The notes beneath the pieces are model-generated. The model worked only from the letters and a program-made list of their open reading frames with translations. It was not told where the DNA came from and did not search any database. A stretch of 64,000 nucleotides of DNA, from assembly GCA_949358305.1 (NCBI GenBank), contig OX442314.1, forward strand, positions 22,809,060 to 22,873,059, written 5' to 3'. A program made the position numbers and the translations under genes. The stretch is from Strigamia acuminata. Lineage: Eukaryota > Arthropoda > Chilopoda > Geophilomorpha > Linotaeniidae. Shown here in pieces: positions 37,001 to 49,800 of this stretch; position 1 is the first letter of the stretch; every line of letters begins with the position of its first letter.

Positions 37001-40000
37001 GGTTGCGTCCGTGGCGGCGCACACTAGGGGTACTGTGCTCGCACAATAACACGGCCTCAGGCTTAACTGCTTGTGGACCCAGGGTACCTTAACTCCTTTC
37101 TTTTGTTGCCTATTTTTAGCTCAAGGGGGGTTGTCCTTGAAGGGGGTCATTCGTTGACCCCACTGCTACAGTCGCAAACCTTTCTCTCTCCCGTTATAGC
37201 GAATCGAAGACGTTTCGCAAGCAATATTAACCGGAAACATCTTTTTTGACAACCGGAAGTGAATTTTTTCCTTCTTTTTAACGTATTTCAAACACGGCAA
37301 AATGTGTAATAATTTCTAGCAGCGCTAAATTACTTCGTTGTAACGAGATTGGCACCATGGAAGGAAAGGGGGTAAAGCGAAGGTCCGCTTGTGCCCATTG
37401 GTCGGTTTTGGTGGGAGTAGTCGGTGAAGGAGGACTGGCCGGTAGCCAACATGTCCAGGAAATGTTGGGCCGCGTTGTTGGACACGAGCGTCACACCTCC
37501 TTTCCTTGGCCCCCTGTCAGCGTCTTGTTCACTGACCACGCGCTATTGCCTTCTGAGTGCCAACGGCTTAGCCACAAGTGCCATTACTCACGTGCTTTTT
37601 TTTTTCTTTTCTTTTTTCCGCGGGATGGGAGTACGAAATAGGTGAGGGGACGCGGGAGGGTCGTGAAAAATCACGTCATATTGGGTGTGTTGTGCGAAAG
37701 GATTTCGTGGAGTTGGTATTTTCGATTGGAGCATTAAATTTTGCTGTTGACGGTGCGCGCGTGTTCGCTGCGGCTGAGGGTCGACTTGGTGCGGCATGGA
37801 GGGGAAAACTGCGTAGAAAGTTTGAGATAATTTTCACTTACTTTGGGAAGATTTGTCGGGATTTTTTTTTTTTTGTAGATTTACTGGAATCTGAAATGGT
37901 AAAAAAAAATATTTTATTTTTTTAATTTTTTTTATTATTATTGTTGTTTATTTCTTTGGGGTTTTGGTTGGTTTTGTGATGAATGGGGGAGTCAAAGGGT
38001 TGAAGTTTGTTTTAAGAAAGGAGAAAATTAGAAGAGAAATAAAATTGCTTTTCCTCATTCAGTCTCCGTCTCTTGAATTCAATCAAAGCGCAAGCTCTTT
38101 TCATCAGTGCTTTTAGGCGTGGGTTGTTAATTGAATTTCGCATTGTTTCTATGTGGCTTGATTAGCACGAATTCAAGTGGCCCCAAGCAGTGGTCCGGGA
38201 TTTGTTCCAAGTGCCCCCTAGACTGCCCATTGGCCACCGGGTAAATTCGATTGGCCCACCGTGGCAACCAAATTGATAGAACTCGTCTTCAAAATTAAGA
38301 AAAAAAATAAAAATAAAAATAAATTTCGACTATTCATTTTTTCTTACGTGGTGAAATTAACCCTAAATCGCCAAAAAATCAAAAATCAAAAATAATGAAA
38401 TCAAAAATAAATTGAAAAAAAAAATCGAAATGTACACAAATTTTTCAACAGATTTAAATGTTAATTTTTTGGCGGTTGATTTTCTCGGTCACGCATTGGC
38501 TACTGGCCATGACTGATGCCAATCAAAATTCAGGTTTAGTCATAGGGGAGAATGTGCAGGCAAGTTAACGAGCAGCAATTCATTTATAGACAAAATTGAA
38601 ATGAAATAAGAAAGTGTTGATTTAAAAATTCATCAAAGGGCATCGCTGTGTAAGCTCAAAGATTTGATGTACAGATTTGAGCTATTCAATCACGAATCTG
38701 TATTTACAACTCATTTTTAAGGCTCTTCTTTTGACCACCCGCCATCCCTCTACTATAACAGCTGCTTTCGGATATGTCAATATGAGAAAATGTGAGAATT
38801 TGAACACGATTTGTCAATTTCCAAATAAAAATTGGAAATTTACTCCACTAAGCAATGCTTAAATTATACTAAACACATTTAGGATATAAACTTGTCTTTT
38901 TTTTAAAAAAAAAAATTTAATTTAATTTTTTTGGGTGTTTTTGTTACCATTTTCTACCTTGTAATACACCCAACACCTCTTTACTCCTTATAAGTACGTA
39001 AATCTCAATCAACCGACATTCGAAAGCGATATTTTCCAGTAGATTAAAAATATCCGTCGTTATTTAATACAATTATGTAATATTTGTTTATTTTACACTC
39101 AATTTTTAAATTCGTGTCCCATACCTTAAATACAATTAAATAAATTTGGTCACTCTAGTTCTTCGTTTTCTTAAATTTAACATTCAAAATTAATTTTTTT
39201 TCTTCTTCAAATTCGTTTTATTTCGTGAAATGCAACGACTTTCCCCTCCAAAATTTTCCGGAAAAATCCAAAAAAAAAATTTTAAAAAAAATTCTTAGTT
39301 GCTATACGTAATTATTTGCATAGGGGGTGATGAATGCAATTGAACGGATGGCGATTGGGCGATTGGGCATGTTTTGATTTCTAAACTGGTTTTAATGTTA
39401 TTGAAAATGAAATGTTTATTCGTTACCCCGTTTAATACACCCTGATTCCGCTGAACTTCCAAGTATCGATTTCCTGTTGGAAGTTCACTCACTTCTTTTT
39501 CTCGGTGTCGTCCACTAGAGTGCGCTCGACCATTGGACGTTGGGTGTCCGTTTGAGTAACCAATCATATCGTGGGCGTCTCATTTTGAATGACGCTGCGT
39601 TCATAAGAAGGGGTGGAGCTTAAGTTTCATGGGATGCAGGAGGATCGGATGGAGAAGGGATGGTGGGGTGATGGACATCAACTAATTGATTGAGCCTGCT
39701 GGGAATTCAGGTAGTCATGTGTATTATTCGCTAACATTTCATTTTGGATAAATATGTTTAGGTGATTGAAAAAGTAAAAAAAAAAAAAAAAAAAATGTCA
39801 ATCAATCAATTTTGTTGATTATTTTTTATTTTTTTTTTAATTTTTTTTTTTAAACAAAAAATTCAAATTATAAAATATCAATTTTTTTATTGAAAAATAT
39901 TTCTTTTTTTTGAATTTATAATTAATTATTTAATAATTAGTTTTTAATTGGGTCTCTAGAATCACTTAATCTCGTGTAACATCGATTTTTTTAATGGTTT

Positions 40001-41210
40001 AAAAATGATTCATGGACGTTGTAATTTTTTTTTATTTTTTTTTTGGAATTTATTTATTTATATATTTATTTTAAGAATGAAAAATTGATTTTTATAATTG
40101 ATGGAGTCAAGGTTTCCTGTTAACCTGTTCTTTTAGATATATGTTCTGGGGTTTGACACCATTAAAAATGTAAGCTTTTTTTTTATTATTCTAAAGGGAA
40201 ATTGAAAAACAATTTAAGGTAATTGATCAAAATAGTTGTTGTTTGCAAAAATGTAGCGCGAGAGAAAAAATGAACTTGGTATAGAAAAATTGGAACCGAG
40301 AAAAATGCATCTGGTGAAATACGACAGCTAGTGGTGACATTGCGTACTGTTGCCGACGCTAGAGAAACTGAATGAATGTGTCAAAAATTAAGTTTTTTTT
40401 ATAAAATAACGAAAAAATAATAATTCTATATTCAGAAAAAAAATATTTTTTTTCTATTTAAAAGAATTCTTATTTTTTTTTAAAAAATAAAACTTAAATT
40501 TTGAAAAAATTAAATACCCGTAGAAATTAGACATTTGATGATGTAATTTCTCAAATTTTTTATTTTATATATTTTTTTAAATTAAATTAAAATTTTTTAA
40601 ATTTATTTCCGTCGACTAAATTACGACTCGAATATTTTTTTCCTCATTTCATCTTGTGTCAGGGGGACACATCAATAATCTGACATCATTTGTAGTAATA
40701 ACTTACGTCAAAATCTATACACCAATAAGAGCGCAGGTTACAGCCGCGCACAGTTTTTATAATGAACCAGACATTCACAACTCGCACTAAATTCGCTATT
40801 AATTTCCCCATCTCCTCCTAGCGGCATTTTTTCCCACAAAAATTTCCACTTTTAATAAATCCAAAAAATAATAATACACCCAAAAAAAAATAAACCGTTC
40901 GATTTTATTGGGAACAATGAAAACCACGAGCGAAAACGTAAAAATGCACAATACAAACCTGGCGCGATAATTTTTTGCCATCAACAACAACCCGCCTCAC
41001 CCCGGCGAAGAAAAATGGCTCCGACCGGCGTATAAACAGGGCGACATGAGAATGTCATTTTGACATTTTCAACTTGCATTATCCATGCCCTGTAACAGCT
41101 AAAAACTTACCTAATGATGATCCGATGTCCCGCTAAAACAATTGGGCAAATAGCGAGCGAAGTCAAGGCCAAGGAAACGATGTGCGAAAAACGAGGCGGG
41201 AGCCGATCAT
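34071..41210. other. Intergenic DNA, no gene supported
   Basis: Two ETS-type ACCGGAAGT words occur (36344-36352, 37252-37260), and the 11-mer ACAGGTGGCCA occurs twice within 65 bp (36049-36059, 36103-36113). CpG-richer patches lie at 36745-36830, 36990-37080 and 37330-37800 and may be regulatory DNA of the zinc-finger gene to the right. Long T and A runs dominate 39780-40620. Confidence 0.4.
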
Positions 41211-41214
41211 GTAG

Positions 41215-41245
41215 TATAAATAAGAGAGCGGTCAGTCAGTGGAGT
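41215..41245 (+). promoter_or_regulatory. Candidate core promoter of the zinc-finger gene
   Basis: A TATAAATA box (41215-41222) is followed by two overlapping arthropod initiator words TCAGT (41232-41240), within a CpG-richer segment 50-70 bp before the ATG of the first coding exon. The spacing of about 20 bp is shorter than the usual 28-32, so transcription may start slightly further downstream. Confidence 0.5.
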
Positions 41246-41286
41246 GGCCGGCCATTTTGAGCAAAGGCAGCTGGGAAAGTGCGAAC

Positions 41287-41321
41287 ATGGCACCCGATGT
41301 GCGGCAACGGTCTCGCATTGT
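41287..41321 (+). CDS. First coding exon of the zinc-finger gene
   Basis: ATG in good context (GCGAACATGG) opens MAPDVRQRSRI and is cut by a consensus donor GT|GTAAGT at 41322. Joining it to the acceptor CCATCCAG at 42408 completes a GTC codon and enters the long zinc-finger frame with no stop. The exon lies just downstream of a TATA-like promoter. Alternatively it is a 5' leader and translation starts at the ATG at 42428. Confidence 0.6.
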
Positions 41322-42408
41322 GTAAGTAATCGGTGTTAGATTCTCTTTTGCTCGTGCATTTTTTGCTCGTTTTTTGCTACTCGCCTAATGGAATACGTAC
41401 GGGGAATGAGAGCGCAGAATAGTGAGCTTCTAGCGGCATCTCTTACCATTACCGGCCGATCTAAGCTTCCTCTTTGTCGTTGGCCGAGGAGGCTTTGGTT
41501 GCTAAGCGGCGGTGAATTTTGGAAAATTTCGGTTATCCATCATTTACGGTTTCCAGTGAGAGAAATATTCCGTGGGTTGCTTTCGGGTTGGGGATTGCTG
41601 CTTTTTTCAATTTTCAACACTCGTTAACGGTAATATTGCCTCTTTTTTTACGCTTTTCGCGCTCGTTTCCATGTGTCATCCGGAGAATTCCAAAGGCGCT
41701 TATTTTGAATATTTTTGAATTTGTTTAATTCGTTTTTTCAGACTCAAATTTTAAAATATTTGAATTTTTTAAAAAAGTTTCTCTTCTTTTTTTTATTTTA
41801 TTTGAAAAAAATCGTATTTCTTGTTATTTGTGATGCTTTTTTTCGGTTCTTTTAAAGTACGGTGCTGATAAGAGAAAATTGATTAGCAATTTATGAAATT
41901 TATTTATTTTTCACGCACACAAAAAACAGGCCATGACTTGAAAATAACAGACATTTATATTTCGTTTTACTATACCTTTTTTCATATATATAAATATATA
42001 TATTTTTTTTATTATTATTATTTTCTAGGCCTACTCGAAATTTATAGGAAGAAAAAAAAATCAAAACTATAAATATATGCACCCATGTAATAATTACATT
42101 CAATATTTAAAAATCCAAAAAAAGAAAAAAAAGAAAAAAAAATATGAGAAAACATATGAAAATGAGCAAACTACTAGTCAATTTGCAACTAAACTTTGTA
42201 TCCTGCTAACCATGGACGCGATAAAGTGAATGAAAAGAAAAATTACAAACCGCTCCCACTGACTCCAGCTAAAAGAAAGAAAGAAAAAAAAAAGAAGTTA
42301 AAAAAAAAAAAAAACCAAAAAGAGGAAAAAAGAAGTTAAAAAAAAATACAGTGACTCCCTCTCTCTCTCTCTCCCTCCCTCCCCTGCCTTGTGCCACTGC
42401 CCATCCAG
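41322..42408 (+). other. Intron of the zinc-finger gene
   Basis: The intron runs from donor GTAAGT to acceptor CCATCCAG, which follows a CT-rich tract of more than 40 nt. A second AG at 42421-42422 would shift the frame of the first exon. The intron is AT-rich and nothing else is visible. Confidence 0.6.
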
Positions 42409-45400
42409 CACCTCCTACCCAGGCATAATGGCCTCGGTAACTGTGAATGGATCCCTTGGCCTTGATTTTACCTCGTCTGAAGAAAAAAGCCACGAGGACT
42501 CCCCAATCAGTGGAGGCGGCTACGATGACTCGACTTTAAACGAATCGCCATATCAAGAATTACTAGGAGAAGACGACGCACTACATATGCAAGAAGACAA
42601 AGACAAAGAGATGGTGATGATGGAAGCTGCATGCCCACGCCCACCTGTATCTGCCTCGAAGAAACGTCGAAAACAGAGCAACCCGGTGCGCTTCGCCTCG
42701 GTCAGGCTATTGGAGTCGAAAAGCGTGGAGGAGGCGGACGATGATGGGCCATTAGATTTGGCAGCAGATTTGCCTGATGGACGAGGCGAGGAGCAATTAG
42801 ATCGGCTTTATCGGTGCGTGCACTGCAACGCACTGTTCGAGGCGGACGAGGACCTGCGAATGCACATCGAAGAAGAGCACGTGCAGAAGGTTTTAGAAAG
42901 ACAATTACTTCATCACAATTTGAGCAAAGCGCAGGCCAAGGACGCTTGTTGTGTGGAGAAGGACGAGCCGCCGGACATCACTCTGCCCTACCACAACATG
43001 CACGTGGAGAACAACAACTGCAAACCTTGTCACATTCCATTGACGATGCCGCAACTGACACCCAACTTACCCATGTCTGACGCGAAAGACGCATTAGCAG
43101 GCCTGATGCCTTCCCTGACCAACCCGTTCGGCCCGCCTCCGTTCCTCATACCTCTACTTACTCAAGGCCCAAGTTCTTCGCAGCAAGCGAACATCGGATC
43201 TCTGCCTGCACCGCCAATCCGCATCTTCAATCCAGAAGCATATTGTGAAATTTGTAACAAAGAGTTTTGCAACAAGTATTTTCTCAAAACCCACAAGGCT
43301 AACAAGCACGGCATCTACTCGATGGACACTCTGACCAGTTCACCGTACGCCAGTGCGTTTCTGACGAGCAACGTGAGCCCGGCTGTCACGATCCCCATGA
43401 GATCTTTGCTTCCAACAACTTCCAGTGCTGGGTCTTCGTCGTCGACAATCTCCGTCTGCGACAACGGTTCCATCGCGAAGTCTTCGGGGCCGTTGAACGT
43501 GGAGGCGTACTGCGAGATATGCCAGAAAGAATTCTGCAACAAGTATTTTCTACGAAAACACAAACACAAGATTCACGGCATGTTTGATCCGTCGTTGCCA
43601 CCCATGACAAGTTGCTCGAATACTCCCGGCACTCCCGGAGTAGTGGGAATAGGAGTGGGAGTGGGAGTGAACGTGAACGGGACAATGACGTCGCCAGCAT
43701 CCACTCTGGACTCGCCCGTGTCCAGCAGCAGCGCATCTTCCATTACGAACGTTACTAGCAGCAATCACATGGACTGTGTCACTTCCGAGCTGTTGTCGAA
43801 AGACTGCAACCACAGAAATATGTCGCAAATATCTCACAAACTCACTATGCATTGTGCTCCCGTCACGTTGGCGAACGCGTTGGCGAACCAGCTGGACGAG
43901 GAGAAAGGTTTTGTTAGCCAGAGGCCGTACATCAAACCCATTATGGGCATTTTTACTCCTGAGAGGTTGAGGGAGATTGGAGTGGTCAATGCAGATGCAT
44001 TTTGTGAAATCTGTTGCAAGGAGTTCTGCAATAAATACTTCCTGCGCACACACAAATTCAGCAAGCACGGCATCGCCGTGCCGGAACCGTCGCCCGGCCA
44101 CGCACCGGCGTTCGACGACAACTCGAAATCGTCCACGCCCAAGAACGGGTGCAGCGAGGGCGCCATGATGGGCGACGAAATCTCGGCTGATTTGTGTTGC
44201 GACATTTGCGGACGTCCGTTTGCAAGCGTGTATCTGTTAAAAATGCACAAATTCTACTCTCACAACATGCCTCCAATTGATTATGACGAGAAATTGGTCA
44301 ACTGCCACCAACCACCCATCATGGCGGTCAAAGAGGAAGCCGGACAGGAATGCGCGGAGAATTTGGTGAAGAGCGAGATCGTCGACCAGAACTCGGGCGA
44401 GGATCTGCGCAAGCTGCAGACCATGATTCAGGAGTTGAACGCGCCACTGCTGAAAGAGAGGCTGGTGTCGTGCAACCTGTGCCACAAGGAGATGGAAAAC
44501 AAATACTTCCTTCGAGCGCACATGATGAACGAGCACGGCATCCTGCACAACGAAGAGTCCAACTCGGGAGAGAGCAGCGCCTCCGTCAAAATATCCATGA
44601 GCAAAGATCAAACTGGCCATCGAAAACACTCCTTTCCCCCGCCATTGCCGCAACATCAACATCAGCAGCAGCAACAACATCAACAGCAGCAGCAGCAACA
44701 ACTTCAACTTCAACAGCAACATCAACATCAGCCGCCATTGGAGACCGAGACATTCTGTGAGATTTGCAAGAAGGACTTTGGCACCAAGTATTTTTTACAC
44801 GTTCACAAGACCAATATGCACGGCATGCCGATAGACCTGAGCATGCCGCCAACGTCGATCGAGTCCGGCCCGACGGTGCAGCCGTTGAGACCGACGTCGG
44901 ATTCGGTGGCCGCGCCGAGCTCGTCGAGCGACAGGCCGAGCGTGATAACGGGCAGAAACTATTGCGAGATCTGCAACAAAGAGCTTTGCAATAAGTATTT
45001 CATGAAGACCCACATGCTGAAGATGCACGGCATCAACATCGAAGACCGTGCGGGCATCAAAGGTGCCGCCATCATTGGTGGGGTCACGTGCGACATTTGC
45101 CAGAAGGAGTTATGCAGCAAGTATTTTCTCAAGGTGCATAAGCAAAACACGCACGGGATATTCGAAGAGAGTCCATCGGGCAAGGAGAACAGCATGGTCG
45201 GGTTCAGCAACGAGAAGGATCTGGGCGTGATGCCGGGCGAGATCACCGACGACAACAGCAAGTACTTCAGCCACTACACGGAGATATGTCCGATCTGCGA
45301 CCGCCGATTCAAGAGCATCAAGTGGCTCAAGACACACATGGTGAACGACCACAACGACTACGCGAAAGAGAACGGTGTCATGTCATTGGTGAACCAGCAA

Positions 45401-46564
45401 GCACCGGATATCGGCAAGAATTGCCTCATTTGCGGCAAACACTTCTCCGACGCCGTCAACTTGCAGGTTCACACGATCACGTCGCACTATTCGACCAACA
45501 ACGCCAACGAACCGTTCGGGGACCTCACCCTGAGCAAAACCCCGATTCCCGTAAGCACGCCTCAGCCACACTCAGTAATTAGCAGCCAAGAAGTAGCGCC
45601 AGACGTTCATCCAGAAGGAGCGGGCAGCTCCGGCAACCCACAGCAGCAACAGCAGCAACAATTACAGCAGCGCGAAGAGGAGATGATGGACGCGTGCAAT
45701 CGGTCGCGAAAAAGTGGCGCCGCCAGCCGGATCTACCACTGTTCGTACTGTCCATACGCTACACGCTGGCTGTCTAATTTGTACGCGCACGAGAAACGGC
45801 ATACGGGACAGGGGAACGAAAACGACAAGAAATTCGCTTGCAGATTGTGTCCACGTGCATATCGATACAACCACTCATTGCAGCGCCACATGGCCAGTCA
45901 TCGTCGAGCTGCGGCCGCTTCTTCCGTGGCCGTGTCTTCCAGTATGACGAGCGACGCAGCTATCCCCCTCAACAACACGAAATCGAATTCGGAGGCGCAG
46001 CAAACGGAGCTGAGACTTAAGCAGCGGGTGAAAAAGTATCGCTGCAGCAAGTGTCTAATGAAGTTTCGCTCGCGCAAGTTCTGTCTGGCGCACATCTACG
46101 ATGTGCACAGTCCTCGTAGCCGCGCTCCACTCATGACTGCCTTCTACCAGAAAGGTTTGCGCCTTTTCAAGTGTCGCAAGTGCGGCTTCACGAGCCGACA
46201 TCTCAATAACCTCAAACAACATATCAAACAACAACACAAGGATCTTTTGAACGATGCAAAATTGAGGCAGAAGCAGAGCCAGGGGAGCGAGGCCAACAAC
46301 GCGTGGCCGACCACGACAACGGCGTCGCCGCAAGTCGACAACCCGAGTCCGACTAACCAGATACCAATGACTTATGCCATGCCTCAAAATCCACCTACCG
46401 TAGGGTCTTTTATTATGCAGCCATTCTTAATGGCACAGCCATCAGACGAGCTTGTCAATCCGGAAATGTGCGCAAACACTTTTGTACCGTCTTTGGTATA
46501 TCTACCTGTGTGTCAAAAAGTATCTCAACCAGTCACTATAGCCTTCACACTCACTCCTGCTTGA
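42409..46564 (+). CDS. Large multi-C2H2 zinc-finger protein, main exon
   Basis: With the short first exon the protein is about 1396 residues; from the internal ATG at 42428 it is 1378. It is probably a nuclear DNA-binding regulator. A basic stretch KKRRKQ follows an acidic N-terminus. There are 15 C2H2 fingers beginning near residues 146, 290, 379, 543, 608, 700, 794, 863, 905, 970, 1016, 1121, 1154, 1222 and 1265. Fingers 2-9 form a distinctive widely spaced set of the type CEICNKEFCNKYFLKTH, ending KHG; they are not joined by TGEKP linkers. Fingers 2, 3, 4, 8 and 9 have an extra conserved cysteine. Fingers 12-15 are conventional and more closely spaced, at the C-terminus. Gln/His tracts lie near residues 760-790, with a second Gln tract near 1090. 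The last 100 residues are Pro/Thr-rich. The gene's G+C is far above its surroundings, as expected for coding DNA. I do not recognise a named orthologue. Confidence 0.93.
44648..44736 (+). repeat. CAG/CAA/CAT trinucleotide tract (Gln/His-rich)
   Basis: This imperfect triplet repeat within the zinc-finger coding exon gives a run of Gln and His residues between fingers 6 and 7. Mixed CAA, CAG and CAT codons make it more stable than a pure CAG repeat. Length polymorphism is likely. Confidence 0.85.
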
Positions 46565-46834
46565 AATCAAAACAAACATCTAAAACAACAAAATCAAACA
46601 AATTGACCTTTTTTTTAAATCTCATTCCAAGTTCCTATTCTGTCCGTTGGCTTTATCAAAAAACAAAACAAAAAAAAACGAAAGAAAAGATAGAAAGATA
46701 GAAAGAAAGAAAGAAAGACATAAATCATTATGGTGCTCAAAAGGCGAAAAATCAAAAAAAAAATATTTCATTTGTATGTGCGTGAGTGTATGCGTGTTTG
46801 TGTTGCTCAAAAGTGATAAATTTCATCGGGCTGC

Positions 46835-46873
<39 letters not shown>

Positions 46874-49800
46874 TTAATTTTTTTTTTTTTGAAAAAAAAA
46901 AAACAAAAAAAAAACATCCCATACACTGACAGACACGTCAAGACAAGCAACATGACTACTTCCAGAGTTACACACCTTCTCAGGGTAAAACTTACATTTG
47001 TGTTGGACAATGGTTTAAAAATAACTGTTGGGACAAGGAAGAGAGAAGAGTCCTATTGAGTGAAGATGATGCAGAAAGTCAGATATACATCTCAGGAATT
47101 TGTGAGTGGTGGAGAAAACGGTTGGGAAGAGAAACCCAAGTTGAAAGGTCAGTTGGGGATTCCATTTTACGTTATTTTTTTAATTATTATTTTTTTTTAA
47201 TTTATTTATTTCGAGTTGGGATTAGAGAACGAAAAAAAAAAATCTAATCCTGTGCAAAAAATCAAAAGATTTCTGTGGATGAAGTGCATTTAGAAAGGTA
47301 ATTCTCTGCGGAAATCAGTTTTCAGGGATGGAAGATTTAAAAAGAGGAAAAATGTTAACGGTGTAAAAAGGTGAAAAAGAATTTTAGCGTTACAAAAGTG
47401 GTAAAATTGCCAGTCTATTTATTGAGGTATTATTATTATGACATTTGTATTTAATATTTAATGTATGTAGATGAAAGTATTCTATTACATTAGACTCAGT
47501 GATTCTTCTCACAATGTACAATTTTATGGTATTATTATTTTTCTATTTTTTAAATTATTTATTTATTTTTTGAGTTTATTTTTTAATTTAATTTATTTTG
47601 TTTTTAATTTTTTTTTTGTTTTTGACGTTTTTGTCAGTGTCAATGTGTTTTTTGCTGAAAACAAAAAAAAAATCGTTTTTTGGTCATCTCTTACTGTAAT
47701 ATTGTTAACATAATTTGAAAATTTGTGCTACATAACATTTTTTACAGGGGATTACATAAACTGGAGTTTAGGGAATATCAAAAGCAAAAAAAAAACAAAG
47801 ATTTCCATGTTGGTGCTCTCTCTCCCTTCATATCAAAATACAAAAGAAGAAAATCAAAAGTTCACCTTTCATGTTTGTGTAGATAAAGTAATTTAAACGA
47901 ACAGTTTTGCCTGTTTAAATGTATTCTCAGTTATTCCAATACCTGATGATCCTTGTCTCGTGGTCAGATTTTATTCGGCGATTTTTCGGTGGAAATGTGC
48001 GAAAAGTGACCAAGAAATGGTTAAACTTGGGCCGCATTGTGTTGATTACAATGGTCGTGGGTAATGGCCACTCTTAATAGCGAGCCAATGTTTAGGGGAC
48101 CCGTCTAAACGGACCCCCAATCATGAATACACATGAGAATGAATTAAGGATAAATTATCAACATAATTATCTGCTCAGTACAATTGGCAGCGTCTTGATT
48201 CTTATCTTGTTTACCTGTGAAAGAGAAATTAATGGAACGAACAGAGTTGGTCAGGATCAGCTTATTTAGGGCCTTGTTTGGATATTTTAAACATATTTTA
48301 ATTTTTTAACGGTTATTGGCTTTTTTTTCTTGAAGAAAAGTATTGATTGAGTAAAACATTAGTAGTTTTTTTTGGGAAAGACGAATTCATTAATTTTTAA
48401 TTCATCAATTGAAGTCATTTATTTCGAGTCAATAAATTCCAATAAATTTCTAAGACTAAAGGGGGAGTAAATTGATTTTAGCTTCTTTTTTTTTGTGTAA
48501 ATTAAAAAATGGTTTTTTGACCTTGCGATCGTCATCGGGTTTCCATGTTTCCAACTGCAGACAGCCTTTTGACCCATTACTGTCTGCACAAGCAAATAAA
48601 TCATAAATAATTAGATATGCCTTATACACACACACATACCTATCATTTATTTACATCATTTGTATATATAAATTTAGGCAAACTCATTTGTCTTGATTTT
48701 TTAAATACACTAGTCAAATTTTCAACTATTTTTCGCCATTTTTCATGACATTTTTATACGGAGAATTTAATACAAGCATTTTTTAAAGTGTAAAAGTCTA
48801 GTCAAAACGAAATAACACTTTAAAATAGAATTTTTTTTAATTATTTATTATTACTCGTATTATTACTCTTGAAAATGAATTTACATTTTTAATCACATCA
48901 TGAAAAATTCCATTTTTAATTTAGCTTTTGAGTCACACATTTTTAATATCGTCAGTTCGTCACAAAAGAATTTTTTTTTTATTTTTTCGCTTAATTTTTT
49001 TTATTTATTTGAAAATGGTGGCACTTAGTTGGGCTGACCATGGCCAACCTGTCATTATAAGTCCTATTAATCTCACCATCGACCTGACAGCCAGAAGGCA
49101 GGGTGTGGGGGTGATGGCGGGAACCCCCTTTTTACAGCCCCAAAGTAATTCACTGCTCCTATCTCCCGTAAAAAAGCTATTGATCTGTTTGGAACACGAG
49201 AGGCCAGGAAAAATTTCGCAAGCAGTCCATTTTTATTTGCTGACGTCACGAGACAAGGATCAGGATGATGGTAGGATGAAGAAGGAGTAGTTTGTCTGAA
49301 ATTGGAATCGATAAAAAAAAAAAAGGAATTATTGTGCTAGAATGATTCAAGTGGGCAAATTGTGTTCATCTCAAGTTTTTGAAGGGTTAACGAAGCGAAG
49401 GAACATGGAAGTTAATCAAAATGGATTTTTAATTTGGAGTAAGCAAATGAATCAAAAGTAGTTAGTTTTTCGTGTACATAAAAATTGTGTGGCCATTTTT
49501 TTTTCTTGTTTTTTTGTTTTTATTTTTTTTTTACATTTAAAATTTTTTTTTTATTTTTTTTGGAAAGAAATAATAATAATTTTTGTTTCTTCTATTGTGC
49601 CATAGTACAAAAATTGTATTTTACATTTAATTTAATATTTTTTTGTGTGTGTTTGGTCCAAAAATATTTATTTTAATACTTATTTTTCATTCATTGAATC
49701 TCTTTTAAGCTAAGATGAAAGATATACAGAAAAAAAAAAAAACTAGTCTTAATGATCTTAATTTTTTTAATTTTGTATTTTTAATTTTTAATTAATAACT

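Noticed and set aside
39295-39567. 90-codon minus-strand frame with a possible GTGAGT donor inside
   Set aside because: No conserved motif and no downstream exon could be found.
43315-44852. Several long open frames antisense to the zinc-finger exon
   Set aside because: They lie over the real coding exon in other frames; their Arg/Leu/Val-rich content follows from the codon use and triplet repeats of the sense gene.
49010-49290. Plus-strand frame starting at an ATG with moderate G+C
   Set aside because: It lies in the presumed 3' region of the zinc-finger gene with no domain; probably UTR or spacer.
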